From the NCBI GenBank assembly GCA_037974965.1, contig JBBPFI010000006.1:930001-994000 (forward strand): a DNA stretch of 64,000 nucleotides, given 5' to 3'. This document shows, in pieces, positions 25,310-36,186 of the stretch. The notes below the pieces were generated by a model. That model had not been told where the DNA came from and made no database searches. It saw nothing but the letters and a program-made list of their open reading frames with translations. The stretch is from Dacryopinax spathularia (taxonomy: Eukaryota > Basidiomycota > Dacrymycetes > Dacrymycetales > Dacrymycetaceae). Position numbers and translations under genes: made by a program. Each line of letters opens with the position of its first letter. The stretch's first letter is position 1.

Positions 25310-26889
25310 ATGTCCAGAAAGCAGCCACACTTTCCCAGGCCGTTCCAGATCCCGGAATTGAAAGAGGCAATCATCTCGCATCTCAATCGACCCTCAGACT
25401 TACTCCATCTCGCACTCTCAACAAAGCTACTGCTTGAAGGTTGCATCCGAAAGTTTTGGCAGGCCCCAGCATTCCCGGGATCACCATTGAGATGCATGCT
25501 GGGGACGTTTCCAGAGGATGTAAGGCGACATCTGCAGGAGGAGGTACGTCAAGTTGAGATTGGTCGTTGCACACCCGAAACTGACGATAGATCCAGGATA
25601 AGAACTATCGAGTACCCATAAATGCCTTCAACCGCTTCGATTACTATGCCCAATACGTTCGGAACCTGACACTGTGGCACGACGAACGAGAGGATCACAT
25701 CTCCAACATCCTCGTCCATAGTCGTCCGGAACAACCACTTTTCCCCTATCTGAAGGAGCTTCATCTCGGAGCCTCCGGTCAGCAGATGGTGACGGCGAGT
25801 GCCTACTTTAGTCCTGTCCTGGTGACTGCACGTCTGAACTACTGGAGCCTTCCTTTGCCGGATAATGCAGCAGGCAGACAGGCGGTGAAGAAAGCGCTAA
25901 TCCAGCTGTGCGATACGGAGACGCTGACGACAATGGACCTCATGGACACTGCATTTTTTGGATACGAGGGGGACCCAGATATCGTGAGAGCCTTTTTAAA
26001 CCTTGCCCAGAGGGTTGAAGTCCTCCAAACGCGGTCGTTTGTCACGCTGAAACCAGTTTTCAAAATTCTCTCCGAAAACCCGAGACTGCGAAGTGTGCTC
26101 TTTGACCTGCAAAATATGGAGGAAGGACACGTGGGGATGGAAGACATAACGCGCAGCTTACAGTCGGCTTTTCTTCGACTGCGCTCTCTGTCTCTGTCTT
26201 GTTCTCTGCAGCAAGCGCAGCAGATTCTATCCGAAGGCAGGAGGGGTTTCGAGGAGATATCCGTCGAGGTCGACGGTGCTGTGGAGGCAGGCCAACTGTT
26301 TGACCTGCTCACGTCGATGTACATTGAAGAATCTATCCTCCGACATCTTCAGATAACGTCAAGTGGGGCTCTCGAATGCGAAGTGGAACCTCCTCTACGA
26401 CTCACAGATGCTATCCAGCCACTACTGGCTTGCAAGAATCTGCGGTGCTTACAGCTCTGCATTCCGTTCGAGTGGGACCAATCCCCGACCGACGGCGAGA
26501 TGCAGACCTTGCTCAGTGCTTGGCCAGGCCTAGAGACATGCATCATCGACAGCGACCCCAGCGGCGACGATATCCCAAGCGAGGAAGAACCCACAGACGA
26601 TGTACTGACTCTTGACACCGTGGTTTACGCCCTCACACATTGCTCAAGATTAACCGAGCTGTCATTGCCGTTCGTCAATACCGGGAATATCCCGGATGTA
26701 GAAGGTCTCGCGGTCGAAGACGCCAATCTTCCCTTCTCTCTACGGATCTCGAGGTCGCACGTGCACAACCTTGCAGAAGTTGCGCGCTTCGTTGCTCAGC
26801 TTCGGCCCAACGCCGAGGTGAGCGTCAGCGGATGCGCCGACTTCCCCGCAGCTCGCATACCACAGGAGGACTTTGAGATGGTTGGATAG
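25310..26889 (+). CDS. F-box/leucine-rich-repeat-like protein, copy 1 of a tandem pair
   Basis: About 508 residues in two exons, with one intron at about 25543-25594. The N-terminus, FQIPELKEAIISHLN then LLHLALSTKLLLEGCIRKFW, reads as an F-box; the rest is leucine-rich with repeating beta/alpha-like segments (LRSLSLSCSL, LRCLQLCI, LTELSLPF), typical of basidiomycete F-box proteins. F-box proteins link substrates to SCF ubiquitin ligases through Skp1; the substrate is unknown. The start at 25310 is chosen over ATG 25250 because it lines up with the start of the neighbouring paralogue (both have PRP eight or nine residues in). Shared blocks with copy 2 include RFDYYA, LTLWH, SRP and ELHLGASG. 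Confidence 0.8.
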
Positions 26890-27553
26890 GTCGCCTAGGC
26901 GGTCGCTACGCTACAATATAGATTGGCGCGCTTATTACTCGATACACTTCTCCTAAGGTAGCGAATCTACCCGAGGAGGGCCTCACAATACCCCCTGTAC
27001 TTTAGAACACGTTGCAGACCTTACGCAGCCGGGACATGCTGCTTAGGCGCGGCGGCGTCAGCCGGCGAGGAGCTCCATGTGGGGAGCCGAGTGATGCCTC
27101 ATGGCTGTCTCTCAAGTCTAGCCAACTGAGACCGAGGCTAAAGTCTCCGGGGTATCATATGCGCTGTGCGGAAGGGGAGCATAGAAGCGAGGAATGTGTC
27201 ATAGACGGGGTCGACAAGAAGACCCCAGATACCTCTAGGAAAATATTCTGGAACTCCACCCGATTACCAAGTGTCAACGTTTCTCAAGAAAATACAAGCG
27301 GAAATTTATGGGACCCCGACTGTGCTATCTACATGCGCGCCCCTTTGGGCTGATCGTCCAGCGTGGCGTCGCAACGTGGTCAAGGACCCCTGGTACCCCT
27401 AGGAGAGGTTTGCAAATAACTTGTCTTGCGAGCGTCGCCTCGCTAACGCTCCTCTTTCTGCATGCATCTCCCCCGATTCGCCTCCCTCTAAACCCCCTTA
27501 TCTTCTGGAGTACATTCTTTACACTATTGTGCACTCGGACTCGGGGACGGTAC
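26890..27553. other. Intergenic spacer between the two F-box genes
   Basis: About 660 bases in a head-to-tail arrangement. A 113-codon open frame (27012-27353) has no recognisable similarity. No remnant of a third F-box copy is visible. Confidence 0.5.
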
Positions 27554-29103
27554 ATGCCAGCAAACGGCGGGGATATCCCTCGTCCGTTGTTGATTACAGA
27601 ACTATGTCTCGCCATCCTTCAAGAAGTAGAAGATCCCAAGGATCTGGTCAGCATGGCCTGCACAGCTCGACGGTTTACCGAGCTTTGCCTCCAGATTTTG
27701 TGGGCGGCTCCTGATTTCAATGGTGCCGCCTTGGTTTCCATGCTCCACCTTTTCCCCGGTCCAATTAGGGAGCAGTTGCAACGCAGTGGCGTAAGTTCGT
27801 CTTTGAAGGTGGTTGACCAGACGGCTAAATATTTCTTCAGGATCCTCATCTAAGAGTCCCGAGAGAGAGTTTCCAGAGGTTCGACTACTACGCGGCGTTC
27901 ATTCGCACCCTTACCCTGTGGCATCATGGTCAAGAGGAGTACCTGACCCGTGTCCTGACCGCCAGTCGACCCAATGTGTGGTTATTCCCAGCACTAGAGG
28001 AGCTGCATCTGGGTGCTTCCGGAGAGGATTTGCGCTCGGTACCCGACCTACTATCGCCTTCACTGAGGTCGCTGCGACTCAACCACTGGACATTACAGCC
28101 ACCAATGGTCGTTACCCCTTCGCATCCTATCAAACGCACACTGCTGCACGTGTGTCGACTCCCACTCCTCGAAACCCTCGACCTAATGGACACACGCTAT
28201 GTCGATTTCGAGGAAGATCGAGAAATCGTCCACGGTTTCGTCAACCTCGCCCATCAACTGCACGAGATCCGAGCGTACTCCTTCGTTCCTCTTCCACCCA
28301 TATTCACTGCTTTATCAAGGAATACGAAGCTCCGACTATTATGCCTCAACCTTGAAGAGAGTGATGGGCGATACGTTCCCCTGACAGACATGCTCGACAC
28401 CCTTAGACATGCATTCCCTGCATTGAAGACTCTATGCCTGCTTTCCAACGTAGAACATGCAACCTTTGCGCTCCAGCGCATCGGGAGACGACTAGAAGGC
28501 TTGGATCTCAGAATAGAAGAGGAGGTCGCCGCGAGCCACTTGTACGACCTGGTCAACACAATCATAGAAGAGACGCCAACTTCGAAAAAGTTCTGTTTAT
28601 CAGCCGATCATACCATGTTCTGTGATATCGACCCGCCTCTTCGAGTATCAGAAGTCTTTCACCCTTTCATTGCGATCACCGACTTGCGGCACTTACAAAT
28701 CACTTTGGGATTCCATGGCGAGCAAATAATTCGCGATGCGGAGATGAATGTGTTGCTGAGCCAGTGGCCAAATCTCCAGAAGCTCATCATCGAAAGCGAT
28801 CCCAACGATGCGTCGCTCCCTTGCGACGAACAAATCCCCGACTTCGGACTCACACTAGAAGCCATCGCAGCAGCAGCTAGCTGGTGCCGGAGGCTCTGTC
28901 AGCTACGGCTGCCTTACATGAATACAATCAGGATACCCGATATCACCGGAATACCGAAGGCATACCATCGTTTTTCCATGCAGATCAACCGTTCACATAT
29001 ACATAACCGGGCAGCTCTCGTCACTTTCGTCTCAAGTCTCTGGCCAAACTGTACCATCCACATGGGCGGTTGCAATCATCCCGACGCCGCATCAGCGCCG
29101 TGA
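27554..29103 (+). CDS. F-box/leucine-rich-repeat-like protein, copy 2 of a tandem pair
   Basis: About 499 residues in two exons. It starts MPANGGDIPRPLLITELCLA; the F-box continues VEDPKDLVSMACTARRFTEL, a clear F-box pattern. One intron (27790-27840) lies at the same protein position as in copy 1: REQLQRSG joins DPHLRVPRESF here, and RHLQEE joins DKNYRVPINAF there. The leucine-rich body has shared blocks such as RFDYYA, LTLWH, ELHLGASG and LDLMDT. The pair therefore arose by tandem duplication after the intron was in place, followed by considerable divergence. Like copy 1 it should be an SCF substrate adaptor of unknown target. Both copies look intact. Confidence 0.82.
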
Positions 29104-29666
29104 CCATAAATGAAGGCGGGATATCGAACTGCTACGACGTTGAGGATTGACGGATGTTCGAGTGGCACGAACTGGTTGAGGAGGGATTGGCCCGGCAACG
29201 TGTCAGTTTGCAATCCCCGCCAATGACTGGCGCCGCATTGTCGCGGATCCCGCCGAGTCGGGCTGTATTCGGCGATTGCATGTAACACCGCTTCCTTAGG
29301 TTACGCTGTTGTGTGTATTGGGCTTCAAGTGTTGTCCTGTACAGTAAACAAACGAAATGAGAAGAGAAGCATGGTCGGTTAACAATTTAGGCCTTGTTCG
29401 CCGTGCAGCGCGTGCCTGACGAGAACGCGGCATGCTCAGGGGAGGAGAAGCTAGGGGACCTGGCAACTGGAATTTCACCCTCGACTGCCCCGTTTCCTCC
29501 TGTTTCCCCCTACTTTTACCCCTTATACCTGGAGTTAACACAGCTTAACCCCTTCACTCTCCTTACTGTTATCTCGTCTTCCCCTAATACTCTGCGATAT
29601 AAGACACTCGTTACGCCTGATATCTGAACGGACTTGACAGTCTGAGTCTCCCGTAACTCAACGAGC
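29104..29666. other. Intergenic region upstream of the 29667 gene
   Basis: Pyrimidine-rich from about 29470 to 29590, as in fungal promoters. No gene is supported. Confidence 0.5.
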
Positions 29667-31845
29667 ATGTTCACCCGTCTGTCTAAACGGCTTTCACTCC
29701 CTGTTTCAGGTTCCAAGAGTACACCACGCCTGGATGCAAGCTCTCGGCCATCTACCTCCCGCAAGTCTGAAAGCACGCCCTCGCCCTCCACAGCGGCGGT
29801 AACGACGCAAGCCGCGGAGGGCCCACCTCAATCTTTGAGAGACCGAGGAACGGCGCAGCTTTCGACCAGCGAGATACCAATTCCTGTTCCTCCGCCCGAC
29901 ACGGAGACACATGATGAGCCACATATACGGGAGGAGCAGAAGGAACAGGCGGGGAAGACCGATGGGGCGGAGGATGCTGCTGCTGAGCGGGATCCGCAAA
30001 CTTCGACGGCGCCGCCTTCCGAGCAGGCTACTATCAGGGGTGTGGACTCCTCAGAAGGGCATGCGGACGGGTCGGAGCGGCATACACCCTCTGCCAGCCT
30101 CCAGGACCCAATCTCTACGCCCGATGTCGATGATCAACTTGGTCCCCGTGTGCTGAAGCGACCCAAACCAGGTCGCACAGTCTCTACCAATGCACTCGAC
30201 GGCCACAGTCCTCTACGGGCTCAGTCGCCACCACCAGTCCTACCGATCCCTGCAGCCCCTCGAAAGCCAGAAACTGCGCGGAAGCGGGCGTCAACATCTA
30301 CCAACGTTTTCTCAAGACTGTTGTCTGTCGACTGGACGATGGAGAAAACGACACTCTCCGCCAGCTTCTCTCCCGCTCGGGCAGAGCGCCAAGCATGCTA
30401 CTCCGCTGTTCGCATCCGCACCTTCATTGTCGGACCGTCTGCGTTAGCTGCCAGCCCTCCTCCGCAGCTTTCCAAATCCGAAGTTAAGAAGCTGCGGGCC
30501 AGCTTGTTGAAGCCGGAAGATGCCAAACGTATCGTTGCCCATCTCCGGACCTTACCGAGCCATCCGGATCATGAAACGCTGTCGACGACTGCTGGAAAGC
30601 CTACGCTTCCAGCTGCTCCAATTCACGCCGCATGCCTTACAGTTACCGATGCAGAAGCCGAGTCTATGCACTTCTCTAAGCTGGTCGCCGTCAGCCCGTT
30701 GCACTCTGCCCAGCCTTCTGGCTCCAATGCAACAACACCGCCTGCGGCAAAACCCAAGTCTGGGCCTGGCGCGGCTGAGGCTGCCAAACTTGCTGCACGA
30801 CTTCCTGTTCTCTCGCCTTCGGCTCTCGAGTCAGCCCTCCGTTCCATGAACCTGGTTTCTCTAGTCACGGCACCGGATCTGGGGCTGGGACATCCGGCTT
30901 CGGATCCTGGCATCTTCTCCGGCGCCGTTCCATCCGCGCAGGAAATCGGCGGTGGTGTGCAAGAAGTTGGGCGTACCCTCATCGCGCTTGGTTTTGCTGG
31001 AAGTGGCATGGTCTGGCCGGACCATACCGGCGTCTATCCGCCAACTGACCGAATGTCCTGCTATACCTGTACGTACTGTCTATGGATCTGGGCGTTGATA
31101 GAGACTGATTGGCCGTAGACTGGTGGGGATACGAGCTCGTCCTGCCTCATAAGTCCGTGGAGTATCTGAGCGTGCGTCCTCTTCATGCCGTTTGGGAATG
31201 AGCAACTAAGCTGCACCCAGCAATGCGAATCGGTGTCGAGCGCTATGATCAACTTCCTCACCGCTTTGGCGCTCTTCACCGAAGGAGTCCGAGAGATCCT
31301 TCCCTTCGTTCGTTACATTTCGCAGTTCGTCGATATGGAGTTCGACGCAATCAGCCAGCAAGATCAGGGCAGAGGTGTCGTCTGCGCTGCTACTTGGTAT
31401 GAGGCATGTTCATAGTGCATATATGCGTCTGATTGCCGACAGGTTGATTCCTGTGGCGCTTGTTCCGAGACCGTGGGACTTCCCTCCTCGTCCCGCCAAT
31501 CTTCAAGCTCCACCTCCTGTTCCCAAGCCCATCCTTCATCCTGCTCCTGTCGGCTCCCCAAGCGCTCTCCCTCAGTCGCCTAACATAGCTTTGCCATCCC
31601 AGCCGGATCAGACTCCCGCCTCCCCAGATCTCGTCCAAGCTCCGCAGGAAAGTCCGATCAGCCCGATCTCCTTTGCCAGTGCAGCCACAACGACACATGC
31701 GCATAACGCGTCTCCACCGGTAGCTATCAACCCCGTAGCCGCAGGACTCGCCATATCTTCGCTCACGCTCGGTTCATCGGCTGCCGCGCCCTCCTCCGCC
31801 GCTGTCTTAGCCGGCTTCTCTCCTGTCCCTAACCCTGTTCACTGA
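29667..31845 (+). CDS. Unrecognised protein with a Trp/Tyr-rich C-terminal block
   Basis: About 670 residues in four exons; not recognised. The first 200 residues are low-complexity Ser/Thr/Pro. A structured-looking part follows: FSRLLSVDWTMEKTTLSASF, then ACYSAVRIRTFIVGPSAL and an Ala/Leu-rich stretch. After two introns (about 31071-31118 and 31150-31220) a well-ordered block reads WWGYELVLPHKSVEYL, AMINFLTALALFTEGVREIL, PFVRYISQFVDMEFDAI and GRGVVCAATW. An intron (31397-31442) then joins LIPVALVPRPWDFPPRP, followed by a Pro-rich tail. The ordered block looks like a conserved all-alpha domain and the splice joins keep it continuous, so the gene is very likely real. No signal peptide or clear membrane span is seen. 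The third intron contains the GCATATATGC palindrome. Confidence 0.7.
31397..31442 (+). repeat. Intron carrying GCATATATGCGTCT
   Basis: The palindrome GCATATATGC at 31417-31426 is followed by GTCTGATTGCCGACAG, so it directly abuts the branch-site/acceptor region of this 46-nt intron. Confidence 0.85.
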
Positions 31846-32158
31846 CGGTAGGCGCGTCTCCTATCCTTCTTTCACGAACTTTACGACCCCTTTGCCTCTC
31901 TCCGAGCGTAATCTCCTCGAGTAAAGGAGATTCATGGACTCAGTCGACCGCAACGGACGATGATGATTCCCTTATCACCTTACCTCTTGTTTAGCGATAC
32001 CCTCACGTCTCAGACGCTATAGCATATTCGATACACGTAACAACATACATCATTCTTTACATCAGAGACTCGTGCACAAGCGCATACTGGTACATGATAG
32101 TGTATGGTGTTGTACAGCATCATACAGAAGTCACCCAGCGTGGGAGTCCCAGCCCGAT
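31846..32158. other. Convergent intergenic stretch
   Basis: 3' flanks of the 29667 gene (+) and the I9 inhibitor gene (-). AT-rich; no gene is supported. Confidence 0.5.
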
Positions 32159-32567
32159 CTAGTTAATGCTAACCTCGCCATCGGGTTCTGTGGTACGTAA
32201 TCAGTGTCTGCCAGTCGAACTGCAAGCAGTTGAGCGCACCGATGGTGCTGATAAAGCTGTTGCTGCCCTGAAGGCTTTGCAGGCCCTTCAGATCCGCCGG
32301 GTCGATCTCCACGGAGAATCCCTTGAGAGCAGTGGTCCAGGTGTCGACGATACGGCCACCTACAATCCGGCAGCTCAGCTGAGTTCCTTCCGGCCTAGCA
32401 ATTGTCGGCGCACCTTTGGCTTCAATGTCGGACGCCGTCTGCTCCATCTGCTGCTGGCTGGCAGACTTGTCAATGAGGACTAGGAATTCTGCACGAGATC
32501 GCCAGGGATCGGGTTAGCAGTCCGTCTTCCGATGCGGCGGGTGACCACACGTACTCTGAGACGGCAT
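32159..32567 (-). CDS. Peptidase inhibitor I9 family protein (PBI2/POIA1-like)
   Basis: A 78-residue protein spread over four tiny exons. Exon 1 is MPSQ plus one base. An intron then joins KFLVLIDKSASQQQMEQTAS; a second (GTGCGC...TTGTAG) joins AKG to GRIVDTWTTALKGFSVEIDP; a third (GTGCGC...ACCACAG) joins SNSFISTI to EPDGEVSIN and the stop. Each splice restores the I9 pattern: KFLV near the start, ALKGFS in the middle and IEPDG at the end. I9 domains are the subtilisin-propeptide fold; free versions such as yeast Pbi2 and Pleurotus POIA1 inhibit vacuolar proteinase B-type subtilases in the cytosol. No signal peptide is visible, as expected for Pbi2. A TATAAA lies 53 bases upstream. Unspliced reading hides the family completely. 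Confidence 0.88.
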
Positions 32568-32619
32568 TGTGCTTATCCAATGAGAGGAGAGACGTGTGAA
32601 ACGGGGCAAACGGCTGAGG

Positions 32620-32625
32620 TTTATA
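32620..32625 (-). promoter_or_regulatory. TATA box of the I9 inhibitor gene
   Basis: TATAAA on the minus strand, 53 bases before the ATG at 32567. Confidence 0.5.
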
Positions 32626-32743
32626 AGTGACAGATTGGCAGAGATATGCAGAGCTGTGCTGGTACAAGTTTCCGCAGTATCGCGCAGAGAGAGGGAGGGG
32701 TGGGTTGTTGGGTGATGGTTGAGGCCCCCGAGGCCCCTATGGG

Positions 32744-32751
32744 TGACGTCA
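32744..32751. promoter_or_regulatory. CRE/ATF palindrome TGACGTCA
   Basis: A perfect 8-bp CRE in the 507-bp divergent promoter of the I9 and metallo-beta-lactamase-fold genes. This site class is bound by Atf1/CREB bZIP factors; fungal Atf1 acts downstream of the stress MAPK. CCCCT (STRE-like) and AGGGG motifs lie nearby (about 32695-32738). That it is functional is inference. Confidence 0.5.
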
Positions 32752-33019
32752 GCGGTATTTCCCGAAAGGGATATCGCTCCCGCCATCGTCCTGCTTCGAG
32801 TTCGTAGACTTTGGCTTAGACAATGGGGTCTAAACCCGTTGTATACGGGGTACGGTCCCGGATTTCCGTATTCTGTCTTTCTATTGCAATCACGGCCGGC
32901 ATAACGAGAACCGGAATTATTGTCCTTTGAAAAGTTGACAAAGCATTCGACTTGTCTGACCCGTGATCTGGTTGAACCGGCTTCAATCGTGGGGCTCTTA
33001 AGCCTTGGAACGACTCGCT

Positions 33020-33025
33020 TATAAG
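33020..33025 (+). promoter_or_regulatory. TATA-like element of the metallo-beta-lactamase-fold gene
   Basis: TATAAG within the palindrome GCTTATAAGC, about 50 bases before the ATG at 33075. Confidence 0.4.
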
Positions 33026-33074
33026 CGTCACGTCCTGCTGACAGATTCGCTTGTAAGCAAGTGAAAGCTCCACC

Positions 33075-34150
33075 ATGGCCTCTACGATCCTGGAAGTACC
33101 GACGACGCGTGTGGCGACCTTCAATGGCTCGTCGGCGACGGACCCGCCCAGCTATGCTACCCCGCTTCCGGGCAAGGCTGGCAGCTCTGGCAAGAACTCC
33201 GTCCAATGGGTGGGCAATGCTACTTGCGTCTACGAGCTCAATGGCGTCCGCATCATGACGGACCCGAACTTCCTCCATCAAGGAGACCATGTTCATCTCG
33301 GGCCTGGAGTTGTCGCTCAGAGGCTCCACGACCCCGCTTTCGACCTCGAGGAGTGCCCGCCTGTCGACCTGATCTGTGAGCAGCACTCGTTACTGTCTGT
33401 GGGTTATCTTCCCTGATGCACCATTATAGTGCTGTCGCATCTCCACGCCGACCATTTCGACGATGTCGTCGCCGACAAGCTGCGCCGCGACATCCCCATC
33501 ATCTCGAACCCGCACGCGACCGAGGGCCTCTCTCAAATGGGCTACTCTCACCTGGTCACACTCTTCACCTGGCAGAGCACCGTCGTCTCCCAAGGGGGCC
33601 AGAAGAAAGTCAGGATCACGAGCATGCCCGGCAAGCACACGATCGGCGTCTTCGAGGGTGTCAACAATGTCGTCAATACCATCCCGCCCACCATGGGCGA
33701 GCTGATCGAGCTGCTCGGGCCGGACGGCAAGGTCGAGTACACCATCTACATCAGCGGCGATACCCTGTACTTTGATGAGCTGAAGGTGAGTCTCCCGTCC
33801 GGGCGAAACGAGCAGTGCCTCACAGAATCTCAGGAAATCCACACCAAGTTCCCTCACATCGACCTGGCCGTGCTGCACTTGGGTGGTACCACCATCCCGG
33901 TTGTCAACGTCATGGTCACCATGGACGCCGACCAGGGTATCAAGCTGCTGCACGTTGTCCAGCCCGATAAGGCAATCCCTGTCCAGTGCGTATCTTGCCC
34001 AGATATGTTGAACCCGACTGACTGGAATGCAGCTTCGATGACTACGATGCTTTCTTGTCACCTCTCGATGACTTCAAGAAGCTTATCGAGAAGGAGGGCT
34101 GGTCGGACCGGGTTGTCTACCTCGACCGTGGCGAGGCTTACCGTTTCTGA
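33075..34150 (+). CDS. Metallo-beta-lactamase-fold hydrolase, UlaG/NAPE-PLD-like
   Basis: About 307 residues in four exons. The early VQWVGNATCVYELNGVRIMT DPNF strand region is typical of the UlaG-like branch. The metal-binding motif SHLHADHFD (H-x-H-x-D-H) follows immediately after the first intron. Further ligands are the histidine in MPGKHT, the aspartate in YISGDTLYF and the histidine in LAVLHLGG; the last exon holds HFDDYDAFLSPLDDF. A full set of two-zinc ligands appears to be present. The substrate cannot be read from sequence: this fold covers lactonases, phosphodiesterases and NAPE-hydrolysing phospholipase D. No signal peptide is seen, so the protein is probably cytosolic. It is divergent from the I9 inhibitor gene and convergent with the DHHC gene 181 bases away. 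Confidence 0.88.
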
Positions 34151-34331
34151 ATTATTGTTGTACCGTTGAGACTGGTCAAAGTGAAATGATAAGAGAATAT
34201 ATTCAGTCACGGTTGAGATTGCGGTCGCATAGTACAATTCCATGATTAAGCGAAGCGTGATAAAAATACAGTGCAGTGCATCAGACATCAATACGACATA
34301 CAAGCCAACGCCCATCCCCATCAAACCAGGT

Positions 34332-36186
34332 TCACTGCAGTTCTTTCGGCCATTCGGAGCGGCGCCTCCAGCGCCCATCAGGTGAAAATCTTGGGTTGAC
34401 AGGGTATGACAGCCCGTCACTCTGGCTGTGACCGATTGGCACTGCATTCCAATAAGTTATGATTCCGAAAGAGCATGCAGGAGCAAACGTACAGAACCAA
34501 TATAATGGGTTCTTGCCCATCGTCGCCTCCCAATTCGCCCTAGTACTGCCCAGCCACCACATGTTGCCTTCCGTATACAGACTCCCCCATTCATGGTTCC
34601 ATTCTCGTCTCTTGCGAGCCTTGGCACTACAAACGAAGTCAGCGGACGGCAATGAGACATTCTTAGTGTGCGCACATGACGTTCCAGATGGGAAACTGGA
34701 TATTCAGGGCAGCGGTATCGCGACGCTGCAGTGTTTGCATCCATAGGTGTTCAACGGTTGTAGCGTTGATCGTGAGGAGCCAAACATGTGAACATAGGAG
34801 AGAGCCGGTGAAGAAAGCAAAGAAGCCCGATCTGGTGAAGGAGTCAGGTACAATTATAACGAGAAGCGGAGGACACGCTCACAGGGCAATTATGGCAATC
34901 ATCTCTCCATCCAGGTCGTCAGAGTATGCAGGGTTCGTGACGGATATCATAAGGGTGACGAAGATATATATGCAAAGGATAAATCCCCATTCCAGGAAAT
35001 TGACGAAAAACTGCATATATGCGCAGGAGCTCAGCGTGCGCACGCCGGGATGGCAATCACGACACACCTTGCGATTTCGAGCACCGACACACTGCCCTAC
35101 CCACAGACAGTGGTGATCAAACATAAGGATATCGGTCCCGCATTGGCTGCAATGATGAGACCGGTAAGGCTTGACGAGTTCGCACTTATAGCAATATCTC
35201 TTCTCCGGTAGTAGTAGCGGGTGGTTGGGTCTCCGACTAGGAGGAAGGTAGTCGGCCCATGTAAGATCTTCCTCTCGGGGCGGCGGAGCGTCCCAAGACG
35301 GTCGCACCGCCGGCTCCGGTCGTTTCGGGGTACCATTCGTGCCATTTCCGGCAGACGACCTAGCAGCATGTAGCTTGGCGAAGCCAGGCACGGCGTCAAC
35401 ATCAGAAGGGACCTTCTTGCCATCGGTCGAACCGTTTCTTTGCGGAGGTGGTGTCTTGCCGAATGGACGAGCAACGGGGTTGTTCTCGGGAAATTCGATA
35501 GGACCGCGGGAGCGGCTGGATCCAAGACTACTGGTAGAAGCGACGTTGCGCGGCAGGTCTGGGCGGCTCTTCTCCTGCATGGGCTGTGAGCGAGAGGGTC
35601 GCAGAGGAGCAGTAGCAGTATCGTTGCTCGGTCTTTGGGTCGTCGCAGTGGATGTTGACGGCGAGGCCGGTTGGGTTTGTTGCATCTCATTGGGGATTGG
35701 GCCCTTCTTCACGTACTGGGAGAACTCTGTCAGCTCGAGTTGATATGTAGTAGAGAGCACTCACATCTCTTGCAAACCCGGGTCCGACCGTGACAATCGT
35801 GATATAGCACCAAACTGCCATAAGCCATAAGATCTCGTATACAACGAGATACGCCACTGCCAATGCATGAGAACACTAGGCATTTGCGGGTGATGTTGCT
35901 CACCTCCTTGTGCGAAAGAACCCCTAGCATCCTGATCCCTCCTAATCATCGGCACACACAGCCGCCCCACATACACATACTGGAGCCAGAGCAGAAGTGC
36001 GACCACGAAGCCAACAGCCAGTTTCCGTATTATCCATGGTTGTGGCTTCCTGCGTTTGCTGCGACGCTCCTGAGCGGCTTTCTCCCTTGCTGCCCGCCGG
36101 CTCCGCGCTTCGCTCCATGTGTCTGTGAAGGCAGTGAGAACGGTGCGTGGCTTAGCGGGTTTAGGAGGTGGTTGTGACGAAGGCAT
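34332..36186 (-). CDS. DHHC-type protein S-palmitoyltransferase
   Basis: About 515 residues, multi-exon. The first exon holds a basic N-terminus and a membrane segment [18 protein letters not shown]; a second segment is [16 protein letters not shown] long disordered Ser/Pro insert (about 35330-35720) separates these from the cysteine-rich domain [21 protein letters not shown], ending [17 protein letters not shown] with the catalytic DHHC cysteine. After an intron come two more membrane spans ([19 protein letters not shown] and a span near 34810-34870). The C-terminus carries the TTVE motif, then [21 protein letters not shown] and RWRRRSEWP. These ends are typical of fungal PFA-family enzymes; I cannot say which PFA. 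The start is the first ATG in frame. The intron at 35011-35067 ends in the GCATATATGC palindrome. Confidence 0.88.
35011..35067 (-). repeat. DHHC-gene intron ending in GCATATATGC
   Basis: The palindrome at 35013-35022 overlaps the 3' splice site on the minus strand: GCGCATATATGCAG joins TTTTTCGTC. Confidence 0.85.

Noticed and set aside
32514-33386. 290-codon open frame on the minus strand across the I9/hydrolase promoter
   Set aside because: It runs antisense to the first exon of the metallo-beta-lactamase-fold gene and through the promoter; only its last residues overlap the true I9 first exon.
33390-34061. 223-codon minus-strand frame with many Asp/Val/His
   Set aside because: Exact antisense shadow of the metallo-beta-lactamase-fold exons.
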